From assembly GCF_009709675.1 (NCBI RefSeq), contig NZ_WMLB01000006.1, forward strand, positions 62,001-126,000: a stretch of 64,000 nucleotides of DNA, read 5' to 3'. The translations under genes and the position numbers were made by a program. This DNA is from Agromyces bracchium. Its GTDB lineage: Bacteria > Actinomycetota > Actinomycetes > Actinomycetales > Microbacteriaceae. Position 1 is the stretch's first letter; every line of letters begins with the position of its first letter. Below are positions 25,111-33,336 of this stretch, one piece after another. The notes beneath the pieces were generated by a model. It was not told where the DNA came from, did no database searches, and saw only the letters and a program-made list of their open reading frames with translations.

Positions 25111-26066
25111 GCGGTCCTCCTGGGCTTGACGCTGTCGGGGTCGATGATCGCGATCGCGACGTCGGCGAGCGCGTTGAGCACCACGAACACCACGACGAGC
25201 AGCAGCGAGATGACCTGCACGACGGGCACGTCCTTGCGTGCGGCGGCCTCGGTGAGCAGCGAGCCGAGTCCGCCGATGCCGAACGCCTGCTCGGCGATGG
25301 CCGACACGGCGAACAGGCCCGCGACGGTCGCGCCGGAGACCGCGAGGATCTGCGGCGACGCGTTGAGGAAGACGTGGCGCCGGAAGATCCGTGCGCGCGG
25401 GATGCCGCGGACGCGCGCCGTCTCGACGTGCTCCGAGTGCAGCTGGCCGACGACCGCGCCGCGCGTGATCCGGCTGAGGTACGCGATGTAGAGCACCGCG
25501 AGCGAGATCGCCGGCAGCGTGAGGTGGTACAGCTCGTCGAGAAATCCCTCGCCCGCGCCGTACACGGGGAACCAGCCGAGTACCCGCGCGAAGATCCAGA
25601 TGAGGAGGATCGCCACGACGAAGGTCGGGAGCGCCATGCCGATCGACGTGGCGATGAGCACCGCCCGGTCGGCGATCCTCCCGCGCGTCGCCGCGACGAT
25701 GCCCGAGCCGACGCCGAAGACCGCGATGAGCACGACCGCATAGGCGACGAGGAGCACCGTGATCCCGACGCGCGGGGCGATCAGGTCGACGACATCGGTC
25801 CGGTAGACGTACGAGGTGCCGAGGTCGCCCGTGAACACGCCGCCCGCCCAGTGCAGGTACTGCAGCCACACGGGGTCGTCGAGGTGGTGCTCGGCCCGGA
25901 TCGCCGCGATCATCTCGGGCGTCGGCCGCGTCCCGCCGGCGAACGCCGAGACCGGGTCGCCGGGCGTGAGCAGCACCGCGCAGAAGATGACGACGCTGGA
26001 CAGGAACAGGGTGAGCGTCAGGCTCCCCAGCTGCCTGGCGAGTTGCACCAGCACACGTGGATTCAT
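25107..26066 (-). CDS. ABC importer permease (DppB-like)
   Basis: A 319-residue permease of DppB/OppB type. It shows the usual N-terminal helix, the LTPGDPVSAFAGG and HHLDDPVWLQYLHWAGGVFTGDLGTSY periplasmic-side segment, and the EAA loop HVETARVRGIPRARIFRRHVFLNA. It lies 31 bases after the binding-protein gene and overlaps the second permease by four bases. Confidence 0.92.
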   Translation of the reverse strand: MNPRVLVQLARQLGSLTLTLFLSSVVIFCAVLLTPGDPVSAFAGGTRPTPEMIAAIRAEHHLDDPVWLQYLHWAGGVFTGDLGTSYVYRTDVVDLIAPRVGITVLLVAYAVVLIAVFGVGSGIVAATRGRIADRAVLIATSIGMALPTFVVAILLIWIFARVLGWFPVYGAGEGFLDELYHLTLPAISLAVLYIAYLSRITRGAVVGQLHSEHVETARVRGIPRARIFRRHVFLNASPQILAVSGATVAGLFAVSAIAEQAFGIGGLGSLLTEAAARKDVPVVQVISLLLVVVFVVLNALADVAIAIIDPDSVKPRRTA

Positions 26067-26097
26067 GTCTGCCCCCGTCCCGTCCAGCGTCGTCGCA

Positions 26098-27738
26098 TCA
26101 CTCGGCCCCGAGGTGGAGCGCCCAGGGGCTGCTGTACGCCGCGACCGAGGTCGTGGCGCCGGTGAGCCCGTCGTTCAGGAACGTGAGGTGGTACGCGCCG
26201 GCCAGTGTCACCTGCAGCTGGTCGGGCGCGAAGACCTCCTGCGCGGCGATGAACGCATCGGCGGATGCCGCGGGGTCGAGCGTCGTGCGCGCGACCTGGA
26301 GCTCGCCGGTCACCGCCTCGTTCGAGTACTCGCTCCAGTTGAAGAATCCGCCGAGATCGGGCGGCAGCAGGAACTGCTGCGCGTAGCCCAGCACGCCCGG
26401 GCTGTCGAGGTAGCCCGCGGTCGCCACGAAGTCGATGTCCTCGCGCGCCGCCGGGTCGAAGAAGATCTCCGTGAAGTCCGCGGGCTGGCGCTCGTCGATC
26501 TCGACGGTGAGCCCGAGCTGCGCGCCGGCGGCCTGGATGATCGCGGCGGTCTGCGCGAGTTCCTTCGCTCCGGCGGGGATCGCCACCACGAGCGGCACGG
26601 AGAGGTCCTCGCCCGACCCGTCCACGAGCGCCTTCGCGGCCTCGACGTCGAACTCGATGTCCGGCAGCGCCGCGTAGGCGTCGGTGTACTGGTCGGCGGC
26701 GTCCATCCCGCCCCAGGCGAATGGCGGCGTGAACGTCTTCTGCGGCGCGCCGAGTCCGCTGAGCACGGTCTGCACGTACTGCTCGCGGTCGATCGCGAGG
26801 CTCAGCGCCTGGCGGATGTCGGGGTTCGCGCCGGCGCCGGTCGACTTCGTGGGTCCGAACGAGAAGGACGCGGTCGACGGTCCGAGCACGAGCCGGCCCT
26901 CGTCGGACGCCTCGAACACCGAACGGCTCCCCGGCGCGACGTTGAACGCGCCGTCGATCTCGCCCTCGAGCAGGGCGGTCGTGAGCGTCGTGCCGTCGGG
27001 CACGAAGACGTAGCGCAGCGTCTCGGTCAGCGGCGCCCCACCCCAGTACTCGGCGTTCGCGGTGGTGACGATCTCGGTGCCGGGCGTCCAGTCGGCCAGT
27101 TCGTAGGGGCCGGTGCACAGGATGCCGCCGCTCGCCGTGCCGAACGCGCCGCCGGCCTGCTGGGCCTGGGCGGCGTTCACGACGGCGCCGGCCGCGCTCG
27201 AGAGCGCGTCGCGGAACGTGGAGTCGGGCGCCGTGAACGTGACCGTGACCTGGTGGTCGCCGGTCTGCTCGATCGTGTCGACGAGCACGAAGGCGGGGAA
27301 CCAGGGCGAGGACTCGACGCGGTTGCGCTCCATGCTGAACACGACGTCGGCCGGTGTCAGCGGCGTGCCGTCCCAGAACGTCACGCCCTCGCGCAGGTCG
27401 ATGACGAAGGTCGTCGGGTCGACCCACTCGGCGCTCGTGGCGAGTCCGGGCTCGACGGTGAAGTCGGGCTGGAGCTGCAGCAGGCTCTCGCACAGGTTCG
27501 GGATGACGAAGCTGTACTCGGCGGCGGGGTCGAGCGTGCGCGGCTCGCCTTCGACCAGTCCCCAGGTGACTTCGCCGACCTCGGTCGTGGCCTCGGGCAG
27601 CGCGGCGACGAGCGACGACTCGTCGACGGGCGCGGCGGACGTCGGGGCGGGTTCGGCGTCGCGGGGGGTGCAGCCGCTGAGCAGCAGGAGCACGGTCCCG
27701 GCCGCGAGCGCAGCGGTGGTGATGCCGGTGGTTCTCAT
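26098..27738 (-). CDS. ABC importer solute-binding lipoprotein (family 5)
   Basis: A 546-residue extracytoplasmic binding protein of the peptide/nickel family. The lipoprotein signal is clear: hydrophobic helix then lipobox LLSGC with Cys at about residue 23. The core has EPRTLDPAAEYSF, LREGVTFWDGTPLTPADVVFSMERN and later NPDIRQALSLAIDREQ, all standard family 5 landmarks. It captures the solute outside the membrane and hands it to the permeases encoded downstream. A C-rich, repeat-like spacer separates it from the DUF3237 gene. Confidence 0.93.
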   Translation of the reverse strand: MRTTGITTAALAAGTVLLLLSGCTPRDAEPAPTSAAPVDESSLVAALPEATTEVGEVTWGLVEGEPRTLDPAAEYSFVIPNLCESLLQLQPDFTVEPGLATSAEWVDPTTFVIDLREGVTFWDGTPLTPADVVFSMERNRVESSPWFPAFVLVDTIEQTGDHQVTVTFTAPDSTFRDALSSAAGAVVNAAQAQQAGGAFGTASGGILCTGPYELADWTPGTEIVTTANAEYWGGAPLTETLRYVFVPDGTTLTTALLEGEIDGAFNVAPGSRSVFEASDEGRLVLGPSTASFSFGPTKSTGAGANPDIRQALSLAIDREQYVQTVLSGLGAPQKTFTPPFAWGGMDAADQYTDAYAALPDIEFDVEAAKALVDGSGEDLSVPLVVAIPAGAKELAQTAAIIQAAGAQLGLTVEIDERQPADFTEIFFDPAAREDIDFVATAGYLDSPGVLGYAQQFLLPPDLGGFFNWSEYSNEAVTGELQVARTTLDPAASADAFIAAQEVFAPDQLQVTLAGAYHLTFLNDGLTGATTSVAAYSSPWALHLGAE

Positions 27739-27744
27739 GGCGTT

Positions 27745-27825
27745 CCTCTCGGGGGTCGGATGGTGCGGGGCGGGCGGTGCAGGGTGCCGGGTCGGGTGGT
27801 GCAGGGCTGGGGTGCGGTTCGAGGT
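27745..27825. repeat. short degenerate tandem repeats in spacer
   Basis: The spacer between the DUF3237 gene and the binding-protein gene contains four imperfect copies of a GGTGCNGGG-like unit (plus strand), for example GGTGCGGGG, GGTGCAGGG and GGTGCAGGG. No coding role is evident. It may be slippage-derived and could affect mRNA structure inside the operon. Confidence 0.4.
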
Positions 27826-27835
27826 CGTCCGGGGC

Positions 27836-28291
27836 TCAGCGCACGACGAAGACGCGCACGCACACCTGGCCGTCCTCGTCGCGCGCGAGCCCGACGAACT
27901 GGTGCTCGGCGAGCCAACGGTGAGCCGGGGCATCCGTCTGGAAGACCGGCGCGGTGCGGAAGTAGTACTCCTCCTCGGGCACGTTCTCGCCCGCGACGAG
28001 CCGGGCGACGACCTCCTCGGAGGCGCGGAAGTACCCGCGGTTGAGGATGTCGATGACCGCGCCGTCGTCGGCGCGCAGCAGGTAGCGCGCCTCGAGCTGC
28101 GAGGTGCGGCTCCGCTCGACGGCCCAGTCGCCGCCGTACGGCAGGACGGTGCCGGCGAGCATCGGTCCGGCGACGGTGCCGCCGGTGATGGGCGTGAATG
28201 TCAGGTCCTCGTCGGCGCTGCGGCCGATTGGAAGCCATCGATCCACGTCGACGCGGATCTCGAACGCGAACTCGAGCTCGGGCTGCTTCAT
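27836..28291 (-). CDS. second DUF3237-family protein
   Basis: A 151-residue DUF3237 protein, recognisable by FTPITGGTVAGPMLAGTVLPYGGDW, the LEARYLLRADDGAVIDILNRGY strand pair and EEYYFRTAPVFQTDAP. It is a distant paralogue of the protein at 20527-21000. It follows the CocE/NonD hydrolase with an ATGA overlap and precedes the binding protein, so it belongs to the TetR-linked operon. Function unknown; the context suggests a role in turning over an ester or aromatic substrate. Confidence 0.85.
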   Translation of the reverse strand: MKQPELEFAFEIRVDVDRWLPIGRSADEDLTFTPITGGTVAGPMLAGTVLPYGGDWAVERSRTSQLEARYLLRADDGAVIDILNRGYFRASEEVVARLVAGENVPEEEYYFRTAPVFQTDAPAHRWLAEHQFVGLARDEDGQVCVRVFVVR

Positions 28292-29982
28292 GCTGATGCT
28301 CCTTCGGAGGTGGGGGCGATGGTCAGGTCGAGTCGGAAGGGATGGCTCCCGCCGAGCAGGAGGCGCTGGCGGTTCGGTACGGTCCCTCGGGCGCCCCAGG
28401 GCTCCTCGCCGGTGCCGGGCTGGGCGATGAACTCGGGCGAGTCGCTGCTCGACACGTGCACGCGCAGCCGGTGGCCCGCACGCAGCCGGTAGCCGAGCTG
28501 ACCGAGGTCGATGTCGACGTCGGCGGGGGTCGTGGCATCCGTCACCTCGACCTGGCCGCGGGCGATGCGCAGCGCCGTGCCGTCGGGCGCGACGTCGAGG
28601 AGCCGGACGAACAGGTCCATCACCGGGCCGTCGGACGCCACGCGCGCGGCGACGCGCACCGGCCCGGTGAGGTCGAGGTCGTCGGTCGCGAGCTCGGAGT
28701 CGAACACCAGGACGTCGTCGCGGGCGCCGATGGGCGCCTCGTCGGGTCGGTGCAGGAGGAAGGCGAACGCGTTCGGGACGCTCGAGGGGACGGGGTCGGC
28801 CGGGTCGTGCGTCCACTCGACGGCCGTCTCGGTCGTCGGCGCATCGAGGTCGAGCCGCCCGCGACGGCCGTCACCCGTGCCAGGGGCGGCGAACCAGGAC
28901 CGGGTGCGGGCGGCGGGCGGCGGCCAGGCGGCATCCGCTCGCATGCCCTCGGTGCCGGCGAGGTTCCAGCTCACGCGCGGGATGTCGCCCGCCGACCCGT
29001 TGCCGCGCACGAACACCTCGAAGAATTCGATCGCCGGCTCGAGCATGCGCGGGAGCTCGGCGCGGAGCTGGTCGTCGGTGCGCTCCTCGACGCGGACCTC
29101 GTCGGCGTCGTCGAGGTAGTACGCCTCGTGGTCCATCGACTCGATGCGCAGGAAGTGGTTGAGCGCCCACGCCGGACGCTGCTCGATGTCGGCGACGTCC
29201 GCCCACGACAGCGGTGCGCAGTTGTCCCACCATCCGATCGTGTGCAACGTCGGCACCGGGCGGGCGTCGAACGGGCTCGCCGCCGGAAAGCGCGGCAGGT
29301 GGACCGCGCGCGGGTACCACTGGTCGTATGAGATCGACCGGGAGCCGAGCTCGTCGAGGACGCGCTCGACCTGCGCGCTGTACGGGCGCTCGGTGGGATC
29401 GAGCTCCCAGAAGTAGGCGTCGCGCGAGTGGAAGTAGGTGACCGGGTAGAGGTAGGTGATCGCCCACTCGACCGGCCGAGCGCGCTCGCCAGGCCGAGGC
29501 CGAACGGGCTCGCCGAGCTGCGTGCCGGTCACGCGCGGCGCGATCGCCTTCAGGGCCGGATGCTGCGACGCGACGGCGGCCCACTGCGTGTAGCCGTAGT
29601 AGCTGTCGCCCCACATCGCCACGCGCCCGTTCGACCACGGCTGGTGCGTGATCCACTCGATGGTGTCGTACCCGTCGTCGACCTCGTTGACGAAGAGCAG
29701 CGCCTCGCCTTCGGAGCGGAACTTGCCGCGGACGTCCTGGGCGACCACGCGGTACCCGCGCGTCGTGAAGTACTCGGCGATGAGCGGGATGAACGTGTAC
29801 TCGCCGCTCTTGTCGTAGGGCAGTCGGATGAGGATCGTGTCGCTCGGGCCCGTCTCCGGGGCGTCGGGCGCCCCCGGCAGGTAGACGTCGGTCGCGAGCC
29901 GCACGCCGTCGCGCATGCGCACGCCGACCTCGGTGGCGAGCGGACTGGCGGGTGCCGGTCCGACGTGGACGATCTCGGGCAC
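28288..29982 (-). CDS. CocE/NonD-family alpha/beta hydrolase
   Basis: A 564-residue serine hydrolase of the cocaine esterase / X-Pro dipeptidyl-peptidase (S15) group. The N-terminal catalytic domain has MRDGVRLATDVYLPG, DVRGKFRSEGE and the nucleophile motif MWGDSYYGYTQW; the C-terminal jelly-roll domain ends with the family block LRAGHRLRVHVSSSDSPEF. It would cleave an ester or acyl-peptide bond in the cytoplasm. GTG 29982 is chosen because GAGGAGG lies just ahead; an upstream start adds 15 unlike residues. It is the promoter-proximal gene of the seven-gene operon and is divergent from the TetR gene. Confidence 0.9.
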   Translation of the reverse strand: MPEIVHVGPAPASPLATEVGVRMRDGVRLATDVYLPGAPDAPETGPSDTILIRLPYDKSGEYTFIPLIAEYFTTRGYRVVAQDVRGKFRSEGEALLFVNEVDDGYDTIEWITHQPWSNGRVAMWGDSYYGYTQWAAVASQHPALKAIAPRVTGTQLGEPVRPRPGERARPVEWAITYLYPVTYFHSRDAYFWELDPTERPYSAQVERVLDELGSRSISYDQWYPRAVHLPRFPAASPFDARPVPTLHTIGWWDNCAPLSWADVADIEQRPAWALNHFLRIESMDHEAYYLDDADEVRVEERTDDQLRAELPRMLEPAIEFFEVFVRGNGSAGDIPRVSWNLAGTEGMRADAAWPPPAARTRSWFAAPGTGDGRRGRLDLDAPTTETAVEWTHDPADPVPSSVPNAFAFLLHRPDEAPIGARDDVLVFDSELATDDLDLTGPVRVAARVASDGPVMDLFVRLLDVAPDGTALRIARGQVEVTDATTPADVDIDLGQLGYRLRAGHRLRVHVSSSDSPEFIAQPGTGEEPWGARGTVPNRQRLLLGGSHPFRLDLTIAPTSEGASA

Positions 29983-30025
29983 GGATACCTCCTCGAGTGG
30001 GTGCCCCGGGTTCGGGGTGGACGCC

Positions 30026-30064
30026 ACGCTAGGTCGAAACCACGTTGTTAGTCAAGGCCGACTA
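30026..30064 (-). promoter_or_regulatory. CocE-operon promoter with overlapping TetR-type operator
   Basis: On the minus strand, -35 TTGACT (30055-30050) and -10 TAGCGT (30031-30026) are 18 bases apart. The dyad TAGTC-N6-GACTA at 30049-30064 covers the -35 region. It lies between the divergent hydrolase and TetR genes, so the TetR protein is the natural candidate to bind it and block the catabolic operon. Confidence 0.6.
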
Positions 30065-30212
30065 GACAATAAACTCCGAAATGTGGGACGATCGGCTCGA
30101 CGCCGGAGATCCGAGCCGGACGTGCGCGTCGGCTATCGTGCGAGACGACGAGCCGGTGCGAGCCGGCGCGCCCGACCGGTGTCTTCAGGCCGCGGGCAGG
30201 AGGGAGACGAGG

Positions 30213-30830
30213 ATGGCGCGACCTTCCGTCGCCGATGAGCGGAGACGCCAGATCGTGGCGGCGACCATCCGCACGATCGGCGAGCACGGCATCGCGGGCG
30301 CGAGCCTCGACCGCATCGCGACCGAGGTCGGCATGTCGCGCGGCCACGTGCGCCATTTCGTCGGCAATCGCGAGGAGCTCCTCCGCGAGAGCGCGCGTCG
30401 CTTCTTCTACGACGGCACCGACGGCGAGTCCGTCCTCCCGGCCGACGTCGACACCGTGGCATCCGCCGTCGACTTCCTCTTCAGCGAATCGTTCGCAGCC
30501 GCCGGCACCGAGAACGCCGTCGTCATCGGCCTGGTCGAGGCGGCACGCACCGACACCGTGATCGCCGAGGTCCTGACCACCGCGTACGAGGGCACGCATC
30601 GGCGGATCGCCGCGATGCTCGCCGCCGAGCACCCGGATGCCGACCCGGGCCTCCGCCGCACCGTCGCCTACGGCATCGTGGCGAGCGCGCTGCACAACGT
30701 CTTCCTGAACGACATCGCGTCGGTGTCGACGGTCGATCCGGATGCCCGACGTTCGGCCGAGCTGCTCATCGCGAGCCTCGGGCCGTACGTGGGCGAGGTC
30801 GGCGGCCCGGACGAGCGCGAGACCCGATGA
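30213..30830 (+). CDS. TetR-family regulator
   Basis: A 205-residue TetR/AcrR protein. The N-terminal helix-turn-helix is RRQIVAATIRTIGEHGIAGASLDRIATEVGMSRGHVRHFVGNREEL at about 10-56. The C-terminal ligand domain has the BetI-like pattern common in catabolic regulators. It is divergent from the CocE hydrolase operon and lies next to a dyad over that promoter, so it is probably its repressor. GGAGGGAGACGAGG precedes the ATG. Confidence 0.9.
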   Translation: MARPSVADERRRQIVAATIRTIGEHGIAGASLDRIATEVGMSRGHVRHFVGNREELLRESARRFFYDGTDGESVLPADVDTVASAVDFLFSESFAAAGTENAVVIGLVEAARTDTVIAEVLTTAYEGTHRRIAAMLAAEHPDADPGLRRTVAYGIVASALHNVFLNDIASVSTVDPDARRSAELLIASLGPYVGEVGGPDERETR

Positions 30831-30995
30831 TCAAGAGGGCCCGGTCGGGATCGTGTCGGATCCCGAGTCGGTCGCGATCGCGGTCGAGTTGACCGTCGAG
30901 CGCGTGCTCGGGTCGACCGGCATGCGTTCCGACGCCGGCTGACCGGCGCCCATCCGCCCGCCACGCTGCCGCAGGTACCCCCCGTTCGAGTCAAT

Positions 30996-31011
30996 GTTCA
31001 GGGATCTGAAC
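30996..31011. promoter_or_regulatory. palindrome upstream of the PxKF gene
   Basis: GTTCAG-GGAT-CTGAAC is a perfect six-base dyad about 100 bases before the secreted-protein start. It could be an operator for a regulator encoded elsewhere. The remaining 30831-31109 spacer shows no gene I can support. Confidence 0.35.
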
Positions 31012-31109
31012 GCGCGACGGGTTCTGCCTCGTTCCGACCGTGCATAGCGTCGATGCGACGGCCGTCCCGAGGGGGGACGGGCCGGACGGACTCGAAAGTG
31101 GAACGACAC

Positions 31110-32618
31110 ATGAAACGAAGCATCAGACGCGCGGGCATGGCTTCGGCCACCGCGCTCCTCACGGCCGCGGCGGTCTTCGGCAGCGCGCTGGTGGCGCACG
31201 CCGACAACATCCAGGACACGATCAGCACCACCTCGGGCGATCCGTTGGTCCTCCAGGCCGGGAGCGCGACGACCGCGAGCGCGGGCATCCGGCTCATCGG
31301 GAACAACGCCCAGGGCGATCCGGATGACCTCTGCAACATCGACGCCGGTGAGAGTCCGCTCGTGCTCGACGTCATCACACCGACCGGCATCACGGCGAAT
31401 CCCGACCCCGTGACGATCCTCGACTGCGGCGTGACGGTCCCCGTCACCTTCTCGGCGGGTGCCAACGCGGTGAGCGGCAACGTCACGGTGGCCATCGTGT
31501 CGGGTCCGGCGGGTGGCGGACGCTACAACAACCAGGTGAACATCCCGATCATCGTCACCCAGCCCCAGCCCACGAACACCAAGCCGACCGTCTCGGTGCA
31601 GGGCGTCTCGACCCAGGCCTACGAGATCGGCTCGGAGCCGACGCCGATGTGCGCCGTCACCGACGCCGAGGACGGCCCGAGCTCGTTCCCGGCCGAGATC
31701 AGCGGCACGCTCTCGTACGGCCTCGGCACACTGACCGCCACGTGCGACTACACCGACCAGGGCGGACTCGCGGCCGACACCGCGACGGTGACCTACTCCA
31801 TCGTCGACACCGGCGACCCGACGATCGGCTACACGCTCGACCCCGCTGCCGCCAACGCCGCCGGCTGGTACAAGACGGAGGTCGACGTGACGTTCGACTG
31901 CGCGGACCTCGGCGGCTCCGGCATCCAGTCGTGCGGCCCGAACGCGACCCTCGGCGAGGGAGCGGACCAGTCAGTCGTCGGCACGGCCGTCGACCGGGCC
32001 GGGAACACGGCCACCGCGACGGTGTCGGGCATCAAGATCGACCTGACGAAGCCGACGGTCGGGTTCGCCGCGGGATTCGGAACGTCCCACTCGTTCGGTG
32101 AGGTGCCCGCCGCACCGGCCTGCGACGCCTCCGACGCGCTGTCCGGGCTCGCCTCGTGCACCGTCACGGGCTACGGCACCACGGTCGGGCAGCACACGCT
32201 GCTCGCGACCGCGACCGACCTCGCGGGCAACGTCGCGACGGCGGAGCTGACCTACACGGTGCTGGCCTGGAACCTCGGCGGCTTCTACAGCCCAGTCGAC
32301 ATGGGCCGCACCTGGAACACGGTGAAGGGCGGCAGCACGGTGCCGCTGAAGTTCGAGGTGTTCTCGGGCTCCGGCGAGCTCACCGCGACATCCGTCGTCG
32401 ACCGCTTCACCGCCACGCCGACGACCTGCCCGGGCGCCGACGCACCGATGGACGCGATCGAGTTCACGACCACCGGCGGCACGGCGCTGCGCTACGACGC
32501 CACGGCGGGTCAGTTCATCCAGAACTGGGCGACCCCGAAGAAGCCGGGCGCCTGCTACACGGTCACGATGACGACCGACGACGGTTCGAGCATCAGCGCG
32601 GGCTTCATCCTGAAGTAG
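31110..32618 (+). CDS. secreted PxKF-domain protein
   Basis: A 502-residue exported protein. The signal peptide is typical (MKRSIRRAG, hydrophobic core, cleavage after AHA near residue 31). The mature part has an N-terminal beta-sandwich-like region rich in Thr and paired Cys, followed by about two repeats of a bacterial Ig/HYR-like module (GDPTIGYTLDP..., TKPTVGFAAGF...), and ends with a PxKF domain recognised by GGFYSPVDMGRTWNTVKGGSTVPLKF and a pair of Cys. PxKF proteins are surface or secreted, often in actinobacteria, with unknown function. No sortase motif is present, so release into the medium or loose wall association is likely. Confidence 0.8.
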   Translation: MKRSIRRAGMASATALLTAAAVFGSALVAHADNIQDTISTTSGDPLVLQAGSATTASAGIRLIGNNAQGDPDDLCNIDAGESPLVLDVITPTGITANPDPVTILDCGVTVPVTFSAGANAVSGNVTVAIVSGPAGGGRYNNQVNIPIIVTQPQPTNTKPTVSVQGVSTQAYEIGSEPTPMCAVTDAEDGPSSFPAEISGTLSYGLGTLTATCDYTDQGGLAADTATVTYSIVDTGDPTIGYTLDPAAANAAGWYKTEVDVTFDCADLGGSGIQSCGPNATLGEGADQSVVGTAVDRAGNTATATVSGIKIDLTKPTVGFAAGFGTSHSFGEVPAAPACDASDALSGLASCTVTGYGTTVGQHTLLATATDLAGNVATAELTYTVLAWNLGGFYSPVDMGRTWNTVKGGSTVPLKFEVFSGSGELTATSVVDRFTATPTTCPGADAPMDAIEFTTTGGTALRYDATAGQFIQNWATPKKPGACYTVTMTTDDGSSISAGFILK

Positions 32619-32643
32619 GCGCGATCGACCCCTCCCCCGGGAC

Positions 32644-32678
32644 CGAGGGGGTCGCGAGCATCGCTCGCGGCCCCCTCG
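32644..32678. terminator. strong hairpin between convergent genes
   Basis: The 16-base arms at 32644-32659 and 32663-32678 pair with a single mismatch around a three-base loop. The hairpin sits between the secreted-protein gene and the convergent response regulator and should end both transcripts. Confidence 0.75.
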
Positions 32679-32694
32679 ATGACGTTCGCCCGCG

Positions 32695-33336
32695 CTACTC
32701 CTCGAGCAGGCGGAACGCGCTCGCCCGGTCGCGGACGGCCAGCTTCCGGAGCACGGATGAGACGTGCACGCGCACCGTCGTCGGAGACAGGAACAGCCGA
32801 CCGGCCACGTCGTCGGTGCTGTTGCCCTGCCGCAGCAGGTCCATGACCTCCCACTCCCGCGTGCTCAGCTTCGCCGCGGCCGGAGAGCCGCGCCCGAACC
32901 GTCGTCGCGCCGGCCCGCGGAACTCGTCGAGGATCCGCGTCACGAGCGCCGACGGCATGGCCGCCTCGCCCGCCAGGACGCCGCGGAGCGTGTCGGCCAG
33001 CGACTGCGGCGGGGCATCCTTCAACAGGTAGCCGACCGCTCCGGCCCTCAGCGAGTCGAACAGGTCGTCGTCCTCGCGCGACTGCGTGAGCATCACGATC
33101 GCGGTCGTCGGGACGCTGCGACTGATGTCGTCGGCGGCACGGATGCCGTTGCCCGGCATGTGGATGTCGAGCAGCGCCACGTTCGGGCGATGCTCGACGA
33201 CGAGCGCGACGGCCTCGTCGGCCGTGGCGGCTTCGCCGACCACGCGGCATCCGCCAGCCTCGAGCCCTCGCCGCGCGACGGCACGCATCGGCGCGTGGTC
33301 GTCGGCGATCACGACCGTGATCGGTTCGGCTACCAC
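32695..33336 (-). CDS. NarL/LuxR-type response regulator
   Basis: A 213-residue response regulator. The receiver domain has the acidic pocket in VIADDHAPM, phospho-acceptor Asp in VALLDIHMPG near residue 57 and Lys in GYLLKDAPP. The C-terminal LuxR-type helix-turn-helix is LSTREWEVMDLLRQGNSTDDVAGRLFLSPTTVRVHVSSVLRKL. It starts with GTG and overlaps the kinase gene by seven bases, so the two form a dedicated two-component pair. Targets are unknown. Confidence 0.93.
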   Translation of the reverse strand: MVAEPITVVIADDHAPMRAVARRGLEAGGCRVVGEAATADEAVALVVEHRPNVALLDIHMPGNGIRAADDISRSVPTTAIVMLTQSREDDDLFDSLRAGAVGYLLKDAPPQSLADTLRGVLAGEAAMPSALVTRILDEFRGPARRRFGRGSPAAAKLSTREWEVMDLLRQGNSTDDVAGRLFLSPTTVRVHVSSVLRKLAVRDRASAFRLLEE

